This document shows, piece after piece, positions 9,301 through 12,999 of a stretch of 12,999 nt of DNA; the first letter of the stretch is position 1; each line of letters begins with the position of its first letter. Below the pieces are notes generated by a model that saw only the letters and a program-made list of their open reading frames with translations, ran no database searches and was not told the origin of the DNA. A program made the position numbers and the translations under genes. Origin of the DNA: Euperipatoides rowelli (lineage: Eukaryota > Onychophora > Udeonychophora > Euonychophora > Peripatopsidae); the NCBI GenBank assembly GCA_003024985.2, contig PXIH01S0015142.1, one strand, 5' to 3'.

Positions 9301-9386
9301 TCTTGGTGGTGTGGATAAGGATGGGCCTCACGTGTACAGTATTTATCCTCATGGATCCACTGATAAGTTGCCTTTTGTGACCATGG
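301..9386 (+). CDS. PSMB7: 20S proteasome beta2 subunit (PSMB7-type), five 5' exons, C-terminus outside the window
   Basis: This gene encodes the trypsin-like catalytic subunit of the 20S proteasome core. It is an N-terminal nucleophile hydrolase that cuts after basic residues in the cytosol and nucleus. Joining 301-353, 2997-3078, 4026-4123, 7184-7324 and 9271-9386 gives 163 codons plus one base with every splice site GT-AG. A 36-residue propeptide containing [10 protein letters not shown] ends at KTG, followed by TTIAG, so the mature Thr1 is residue 37. Asp17 (residue 53) and Lys33 (residue 69) are present. The S1-pocket residue 45 is Gly (residue 81, in [11 protein letters not shown]), as in other beta2 subunits. 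[11 protein letters not shown] and ALVLGGVD also match the family. Animal beta2 proteins run to about 270-280 residues, so roughly 110 C-terminal residues, including the Asp166 region, are missing here. Intron phases are 2, 0, 2, 2 and 1. Vertebrate PSMB10 is a later paralogue; Glu at mature position 53 occurs in both insect beta2 and the immuno form, so PSMB7 is the neutral name. Confidence 0.96.
519..578 (+). other. Candidate 60-nt in-frame cassette exon in the propeptide
   Basis: An AG acceptor after a T/A-rich tract (517-518) and a GTAAAA donor (579) bound exactly 60 nt. Spliced after exon 1 it is open for 20 codons, in two parts: it begins with [11 protein letters not shown] and ends SNQELTVPS. 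It keeps phase 2 on both sides, so it rejoins the normal exon 2 at Asn-Ala. If its donor is not used, the next codon is TAA (580-582), which would make it a poison exon. It is not part of the conserved protein: direct exon 1 to exon 2 splicing gives the 14 residues between RN and KTG that insect beta2 also has. It may be a chance match. Confidence 0.3.
1309..1464 (+). pseudogene. Possible non-LTR retrotransposon RT C-terminal remnant (weak)
   Basis: On the + strand a frame reads [11 protein letters not shown] (around 1309-1338). After a shift of frame it reads [20 protein letters not shown] (1342-1401), running on to a TAA at 1462-1464. LINE reverse transcriptases of the CR1/jockey type often end with a pattern of the kind LExIQxRALKII followed by Y..L..LGL.SL..RR. 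The match is by eye, needs one frameshift and rests on short motifs, so it could be chance. Confidence 0.3.
1535..1738. mobile_element. Small inverted-repeat (MITE-like) element, copy 1
   Basis: About 42 bases at 1535-1577 are the imperfect reverse complement of 1698-1738. The core ATTCCAGTTTATGTT (1551-1565) is a perfect 15-bp inverted match to 1710-1724. The element is about 204 bp and has no coding potential, as expected for a non-autonomous DNA transposon. Its interior (about 1602-1655) carries TTCTAACCTTAC, GAACCCTA and AATAATC in the same order as the element at 6548-6769. No clear target-site duplication is visible. Confidence 0.55.
1822..2245 (-). pseudogene. RTE-type non-LTR retrotransposon, decayed 3' end (reverse transcriptase C-terminus)
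   Basis: Read on the minus strand, one frame carries [15 protein letters not shown], then [19 protein letters not shown], then [19 protein letters not shown]. This is the order of the conserved C-terminal block of RTE/BovB-type ORF2 proteins (a WC-RR-L box, a K.KY.GH.MR box, then basic GRSRR.WLDD). The frame is kept throughout but has stops at 2125-2123 (TGA), 2026-2021 (TAG TAA) and 1930-1928 (TAA). Further 3' another frame reads [10 protein letters not shown] and ends in TGATGATGATGA with an A-rich tail near 1822, matching the simple-repeat 3' ends of RTE elements. Endonuclease and RT core are absent: a 5'-truncated, dead copy. Confidence 0.75.
1872..1905. repeat. 17-bp tandem duplication
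   Basis: ATCACCAAATATTTCTA occurs twice back to back (1872-1888 and 1889-1905), inside the 3' part of the RTE-type fragment. It probably arose by replication slippage after insertion. Confidence 0.85.
2997..3078 (+). CDS. PSMB7: Proteasome beta2 coding exon 2 (propeptide end and catalytic Thr1)
   Basis: The first base completes CGT (Arg) from exon 1, then NAFLLSNG and [18 protein letters not shown] follow. The autocatalytic cleavage site is between Gly36 and Thr37 (KTG|TTIAG), which exposes the nucleophile. The acceptor is TTTATTTTTTAG and the donor AAG|GTAAGA, phase 0. The open frame also reads upstream from an ATG at 2815, but that stretch has no family similarity and is intron sequence. 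Confidence 0.95.
3079..4025 (+). other. Intron 2 of the proteasome beta2 gene (947 nt)
   Basis: Bounded by GTAAGA and a T-run plus AG, phase 0. It is AT-rich with several TACAGTA/TACTGTA words. At 3212-3231 two of them form a near-perfect palindrome (TATACAGTA, TG, TACTGTATA). No gene or recognised element is seen. Confidence 0.9.
4026..4123 (+). CDS. PSMB7: Proteasome beta2 coding exon 3 (Asp17 and Lys33)
   Basis: The exon encodes [12 protein letters not shown], then [16 protein letters not shown] and two bases of a Tyr codon. The Asp of GADTRAT is catalytic Asp17 and the Lys of NCSKIH is Lys33, both needed for Thr1 activation. The acceptor follows an unusually long pyrimidine tract ending in about 14 T. 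The donor is TA|GTATGT, phase 2. Reading past the donor would hit TAG at once, so the splice position is forced. Confidence 0.96.
6286..6416. repeat. Nested AT-rich palindrome with repeated ATACTGAATA-type units
   Basis: The outer arms at 6286-6315 and about 6352-6380 are near-perfect reverse complements (both built on ACAATTTATAAC and TTTTCATAATA). The loop holds a second perfect stem, GAATAGTATT (6318-6327) with AATACTATTC (6340-6349). A further arm (6378-6416) repeats the ATACTGAATA and AATACTATT units in the same orientation as the complement of the loop. The whole can fold into a large cruciform or RNA hairpin and may be a small foldback transposon. Confidence 0.8.
6548..6769. mobile_element. 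Small inverted-repeat (MITE-like) element, copy 2
   Basis: Positions 6548-6582 match the reverse complement of 6735-6769 at 29 of 35 positions. Both begin GGTATT and share TACACACTTGT. The element is 222 bp and non-coding. Its interior (about 6667-6721) holds TTCTAACCTTACCCTAACC, GAACCCTA and AATAATC in the order seen in copy 1. AT-rich ATATAA lies on both flanks (6541-6546 and 6772-6777) and could be a target-site duplication, but the surrounding DNA is too simple to be sure. Confidence 0.6.
7184..7324 (+). CDS. PSMB7: Proteasome beta2 coding exon 4 (S1 pocket and helix region)
   Basis: The first C completes TAC (Tyr); then [39 protein letters not shown] and MLKQMLF plus two bases of Arg follow. 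Gly45 in CCGAG leaves the S1 pocket open for basic side chains, as expected for beta2. Mature residue 53 is Glu. The acceptor is TTCCTTTTAG and the donor AG|GTAAGA, phase 2. The exon is 141 nt and has no internal stop. Confidence 0.96.
7639..7983. mobile_element. Candidate hAT-like non-autonomous DNA transposon
   Basis: The left end CAGGGCTGTAGCCAGCC (7639-7655) is roughly the reverse complement of the right end GGCCTGGCTAAAGTCCTA (7966-7983). CAGGG-type termini are typical of hAT elements, and CAGGGC.GTAGCCAGG-like ends occur in interspersed repeats of marine invertebrates (from general knowledge, not searched). The 345-bp interior is non-coding and has a G11 run near 7790-7800 and an unresolved base at 7697. 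The ends have drifted and no 8-bp target duplication is visible, so the copy is old. Confidence 0.45.
8225..8340. repeat. GC-richer island, probably an interspersed repeat fragment
   Basis: About 115 bases (ACACCATTCCGG through CCGGTCAACCCAGC) are clearly GC-richer than the flanks and include CGAGCTCG. All frames on both strands are too short or interrupted to be a gene. It most likely belongs to a repeat family I do not recognise. Confidence 0.35.
8878..8921. repeat. Perfect 19-bp inverted repeat with a 6-nt loop
   Basis: TCTGTTATAAAGAAAAAGG (8878-8896) and CCTTTTTCTTTATAACAGA (8903-8921) are exact reverse complements around GGAGAT. The stem is too short for a usual animal pre-microRNA. It may be a tiny foldback element or a recent template-switch product. 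Confidence 0.95.
9271..9386 (+). CDS. PSMB7: Proteasome beta2 coding exon 5 (last exon in the window)
   Basis: The first A completes AGA (Arg); then [38 protein letters not shown] and one base of Gly follow. [13 protein letters not shown] is a strongly conserved beta2 block. The acceptor is TTTCTCCTAACAG and the donor G|GTACTT (weaker than the others), phase 1. The family would continue with a SGSLAAM-type block; I found no reading frame for it before the right edge, so the next exon lies beyond 12999. Confidence 0.95.
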
Positions 9387-9439
9387 GTACTTGTTCTTTT
9401 TTATTCTGTTGTCATATTCAGATATGGAAAAGTACTATG

Positions 9440-9455
9440 TACAGTATATACTGTA
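9440..9455. repeat. 16-bp perfect palindrome TACAGTATATACTGTA
   Basis: A perfect palindrome followed closely by another ATACTGTA (9461-9468). It is one of the densest clusters of the TACTGTA/TACAGTA word that recurs through the window. Confidence 0.9.
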
Positions 9456-9563
9456 TACGTATACTGTATTTTTGATAGAGTTTGCTCAATTGGCTTTATT
9501 ATGTATGATCCAGGCTTTCAGATAATTATTCAATGACTTCCATCGACTCCCTAAAATTTTAAG

Positions 9564-9626
9564 GTGGCAGTCAAACAATTTGATTGACTGCCACAATTCT
9601 AACATGGAAGTCAAATGACTTCCATG
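9564..9626. repeat. Two adjacent 11-bp stem-loops with related arms
   Basis: GTGGCAGTCAA (9564-9574) pairs exactly with TTGACTGCCAC (9584-9594). CATGGAAGTCA (9603-9613) pairs exactly with TGACTTCCATG (9616-9626). The arms share GG-AGTCA. TGACTTCCAT also occurs just upstream near 9534, and TGACTTCCGATTGACCGC near 9897, so the block looks like a family of related inverted units. Confidence 0.9.
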
Positions 9627-10551
9627 ATGTTTTTAACAAAAGTTCTTAAACATGAAAAAAAAAACAGTGTTGAGAAAAACGCTGTTTAAAAACCCATCAA
9701 AAATGACAGGTAATAATACCTAAGAGTACTTCAGAATATCTAAGAATACCTAATACCTAAAAGCCCGCCAAAAATGACCAAACTGGCCTTTTATATTATT
9801 AGATTTTTTAAGTGTATTAAATAATTATTATTGACGACTAGATTTATGCTTTGACGTCTTGAGAACTTATATGCTGCCTAGGATATGACTGTCTATTGAC
9901 TTCCGATTGACCGCTATAATAATTTTTCCAAGCAGTTTTTTGTAAAATTAGGGTGTAAGTGACCCCAAAATGTATCATTATATCAATATTTGTGAAATTT
10001 TAAAGGAATTAATACTAAAAATGCATTTTCTAACTTTGACCTCGGAAATAAAATTTTAAGCTGTAATGTCTTCAAATTTTTTTTTTTGAGAAATCGTGTA
10101 TACCTTTTGCCGAATACACCAAATTAAAGTAACGCTCAGACTCATTCCTTTCCTTAAGAAGGGACACGGCCAAGGAAAACCCAAAATGGCTTGAAAAATC
10201 TATTTTCAGTTTTTTATAAATTTTTAAATCCCCTGTTATTTCTGAATAAAATGGTACCAAATTTATCATGAATATATCAATTATTACCCCCAAAATATAT
10301 TTAGTGACCCTAGGTAGAGAAATTTTATCAAAAAAATTTAAAAAATAGACTTGGAAAGCCGAAATTCAATCGTAAATATCTCCGCTATTCTTTTAGATAC
10401 AGTAGATCAATGCGATTTCTTTTTAAAAAAAATAGATTAAAACACCCTCTAATGGAATAAATCGATAAAAATTAATATAAAAACCCTTACAAGACCTTTC
10501 ATAAACAAACAGCGATGAAATATTGAAATTAGATGAAAACGACTATTCCTA

Positions 10552-10600
10552 ATTGGTTGATTCTGTTGTGTGACAGATAGCGCCAGGCAACAGCCAATCA
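10552..10600. repeat. Hairpin with opposed CCAAT words
   Basis: TGATT plus CTGTTG (10558-10568) pair with CAACAG and AATCA (10588-10600) around a 2-nt bulge, with ATTGG at 10552-10556 and CCAAT at 10594-10598 in opposite orientation. The block is somewhat GC-richer than its surroundings. It could be regulatory or part of an old repeat; nothing downstream supports a promoter. Confidence 0.4.
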
Positions 10601-10801
10601 AAATCGAATATAGTGCTTTTTACCACGCTTGAGCCAAGTATACGACAATTATACATTTTTTAAATAATTATTGCCGTTAATATTTTATTTCTAGGATGTA
10701 CTGTATATTAATTAAGCATTTATTATTAATTGACAACTTTGTGTAAACATTCCTAATACAGTACAGTATTTTATAACATGATCGCCCAAAGTTGTAGATT
10801 A

Positions 10802-10976
10802 TTGTAGCGATAGATTTGACAAATTTAATAAAATATTTCTGTAATAAATATTGTTTAGTGACAATATATTATATACTGTATTTTTCTTTCACTTAATTTT
10901 TTTCTACTTGAACTTCTAATTAAAAAATTATATACTTCTAGGAGGCTAGCCTACTGTTTGTTTGTAGCGATAGATT
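10802..10976 (+). repeat. 15-bp direct repeat TTGTAGCGATAGATT, two copies
   Basis: Exact copies lie at 10802-10816 and 10962-10976, 160 bases apart, flanking AT-rich DNA. They may be flanks of an insertion or the remains of a tandem array. Confidence 0.8.
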
Positions 10977-11120
10977 AGCATATCTCTTTTTAGTGAGGTA
11001 AACAAACTTTGATCATTCAAAATTTACAATTCATATTTTATACTGTATATTTTCTTTAACATAATATACTGTCAGTATAATGATATTTTTTCTAGCTTTA
11101 AATAAATAGATTCCTTCATA

Positions 11121-11161
11121 ATGCTATTCTTTGGGGATTTATATTAAAGATGCTATTCTTT
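11121..11161 (+). repeat. 12-bp direct repeat ATGCTATTCTTT, two copies
   Basis: Exact copies at 11121-11132 and 11150-11161, 29 bases apart, lie just beyond the 3' end of the gag relic. They may be part of its degraded tail. Confidence 0.75.
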
Positions 11162-11228
11162 CATGATTCCTCCTCAAGTTATTTACCTGATGATATTGTT
11201 TATCCATGAACAGTTTCTGTAATTGTTA

Positions 11229-12599
11229 TTACCTCCCAGTATATCCATAATTCAATCTATCTTGGTTGCTAAAATTTTGCCTATTTTGACCATTGTCATA
11301 ATTTGTGCGATATTCCTGACTATTTTCATTTTGTTTGGGGGCCAAATCTGCTATATGCATGCGTCTGTTGACCACTTTCAAAAATTGTATTTCGTTACAA
11401 AAAGCGGAGCATTTTTGCATCGGAGGCTCTTTGATCCTCCATGATAATTTTGTTAAAACATCCTCAATTGTTTGCTGGAAAGTGTAATGAGGGTAAATTG
11501 CCTCAGTTAGCCTTAGCCCTTTTAAAACAAATGCCTCAATATCCACAATTTTTTTTGTACTGTACATTCTTTCCATTCAGTTATTCTTTTCTGGATGGAA
11601 AATAGCATCTGCCATTGCTTTACAAAGTAATATTTAAGCTCCTCCCATGTCTCAAACCCTTGCTTGATGCCTATAAGCCAATCATTTACTTTACCAGACA
11701 TTAATATTTTGAAAGCTTGGATTTTATCCAAGTCTGAGCATATGCCTGCAGTGTAAAATAATCCTCGGCTTTCAAAAAAAAAACTGTCGGGTTGAAATTT
11801 TTTCCATTAAATATTTGTAAATTGGGAATTTTACCCATATTTACTATTGCTGAAAGATTTCTCTTATTATTTTTTACATCTAAAATTGGGGATGTTGTCT
11901 TTGAAGTGCTGGGCCTGTCATTCAGTGCTTCAATAGTTTTTTTTAAACATAGAAATTCTCAGTATTTAGTGTTTTATTTATTTTCAATTCCCTTAGTTCT
12001 TTCTCTATTAAAAATAATTTTGATTCATTTTTTTAATGATCTATCTTTATTTTCCTCAATGAAAGGAATAATCTCGTTTTTAAATTGTTTGACTGAACCT
12101 GATATATTATTTAAATCCTTTTTTTGGTAGTCTAGTTTCATATTTTCTTTGTCTAATTTGGTTGTTACTTCATCTTTTATGTCCATAGTTTGTATGTTCA
12201 TCTCTGTTTTTAAATTAGTTTTTAGGTCTTCTATATTACCCATCATATTATTTTCTAAATTACCCATCTGTTGTCCTATATCATTTTTTAAATTGCCCAT
12301 TACATTACCCAATAATGTCGAAACTCACCATTAATGCAGTATTTTTGTCCCGGGGGGGGGGGGGGGCAATGCAAATTATGGGAGTATCGTTGATGGTGTT
12401 TGTGTCTATAAAGATTCTCGTGAAATTCTAGCCGTTTTAGTTTTTGTGGAGTCCTGATCTGAATCCGCAAAATACTGCTGTGAATTAAATAAAAATGAAT
12501 CGTGTGATTTTTCATAATTTTTTTTAAGGTTAGCACCTCTGTTTTATTATTTTCTATAGGTGTTAGATTTTCTGGATTAGTAATGGCATTATTTTCCAT
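11229..12599 (-). pseudogene. gag: Ty3/gypsy-like retrotransposon gag, broken in several frames
   Basis: On the minus strand four pieces follow in protein order. A polar N-terminal piece (12599 to about 12410) is followed by a Met-Gly-Asn and Lys/Glu-rich probable coiled coil (12312-12025). A capsid-type segment (11934-11735) includes FNGKNFNP and AEDYF, and the core (11731-11522) has KIQAFKILMSGKVNDWL and TWEELKYYFVKQW. That order, G..F.P...F...ED and then W.....WEEL...F...W, is typical of retrotransposon gag. A C-terminal piece (11576-11229) ends Asn/Gln-rich. The reading frame changes near runs of seven to ten A/T at 12518-12525, 12028-12034, 11937-11944, 11774-11783 and 11549-11556. The stretch 12300-12410 has stops in every frame and a G15 run. 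No CCHC zinc knuckle, protease or RT follows. It lies antisense within intron 5 and is most likely a dead fragment. Confidence 0.7.
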
Positions 12600-12999
12600 T
12601 TTCAGTTGAATTTTGAATTCTTTTTTATTACTTCGTAAAGACTACTTTATATCTCCTGAAGATATTTTATAATTTTTAATTCTGTCACGTTTTATAAATA
12701 AACAATATATAGAAAATAAACTTCTTTGTCTAATTATTATATGCAATTGTATTTTAGGTTGAAAAATATGAAATATACCAATATATAGCTGAAAATTACT
12801 AAATTTAAATGATTTATGAGAAAGATAAACAAATTTTAAACATTCCCATACAAACTGAGTCAAAGTTTGCAGCCAATCACCGGACGATGAGAAGNTGAGA
12901 ACATGTGACTTGACTTTACTAACTAAAAAATAAAAATGCTGGCCACTCGCTTTGCCAACAAAAACTGGAACGACAATGAAATATCACTATTAATTCAAG

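Larger units (their letters stand above)
9387..12999 (+). other. Intron 5 of the proteasome beta2 gene (incomplete, at least 3613 nt)
   Basis: Starts at GTACTT, phase 1, with no matching acceptor and exon before the edge. It contains paired hairpins (9564-9626), short direct repeats (10802-11161), an inverted CCAAT hairpin (10552-10600) and an antisense gag relic (11180-12605). 9640-10540 contains loose TACCTAAGA-type repeats and AT-rich DNA. 12606-12999 could be the leader or LTR side of the gag element, but no LTR terminus or primer-binding site is recognisable. Confidence 0.8.

Noticed and set aside
10072-10293. 73-codon minus-strand open frame
   Set aside because: No recognisable domain, no neighbouring exon signals, and the composition is that of the surrounding AT-rich intron.
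11792-12334. Plus-strand open frames opposite the gag relic
   Set aside because: They are mirror frames of the minus-strand gag pieces; the hydrophobic appearance comes from the complement of Lys/Asn codons.
9387-12999. Search for the sixth proteasome exon (SGSLAAM-type block)
   Set aside because: No AG-preceded frame encoding it was found on the + strand, so the gene continues outside the window.
1-12999. tRNA, rRNA, CRISPR arrays, bacterial operons
   Set aside because: None seen; the spliced gene and retroelements show animal nuclear DNA.

Overview
The window is nuclear DNA from an animal. It is strongly AT-rich, with many homopolymer runs and two unresolved bases (7697 and 12895, so a draft assembly). 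Its one recognisable host gene, on the + strand, is interrupted by long introns: the 5' part of the gene for the 20S proteasome beta2 subunit (PSMB7-type, trypsin-like). Five coding exons are visible: 301-353, 2997-3078, 4026-4123, 7184-7324 and 9271-9386. They give 163 codons plus one base, about 60% of the usual protein. The C-terminal exon or exons lie beyond the right edge, so intron 5 is at least 3.6 kb. The exons hold the propeptide, the catalytic threonine and the Asp17/Lys33 residues (proteasome numbering). The species cannot be fixed. The beta2 sequence, the repeat types and scattered TAGGCCTA-like words suggest a marine invertebrate, possibly an echinoderm or relative; this is a weak inference.

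Layout. 1-119 may be the poly-A end of a retroposon running in from the left. 120-300 is the putative promoter and 5' UTR. Intron 1 (354-2996) holds a possible in-frame 60-nt cassette exon (519-578), a weak LINE-like fragment on +, a small inverted-repeat element, and the decayed 3' end of an RTE-type non-LTR retrotransposon on the minus strand. Intron 2 (3079-4025) is AT-rich filler. Intron 3 (4124-7183) holds a nested palindrome and a second inverted-repeat element that shares its interior with the one in intron 1. Intron 4 (7325-9270) holds a hAT-like non-autonomous element, a GC-richer island and a perfect 19-bp hairpin. Intron 5 (9387 to the end) holds a pair of 11-bp stem-loops, short direct repeats and, antisense to the proteasome gene, a broken Ty3/gypsy-like gag with no pol beside it.

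How it fits together. Only the proteasome gene is likely to be functional. The rest is intronic DNA built up from transposon debris and palindromic AT-rich repeats, including a very frequent TACTGTA/TACAGTA word. The most checkable leads are the frame-preserving cassette exon in the removable propeptide, the two inverted-repeat elements with a common core but different ends, and the gag relic whose frame breaks nearly all fall in homopolymer runs. I found no convincing new biological system.
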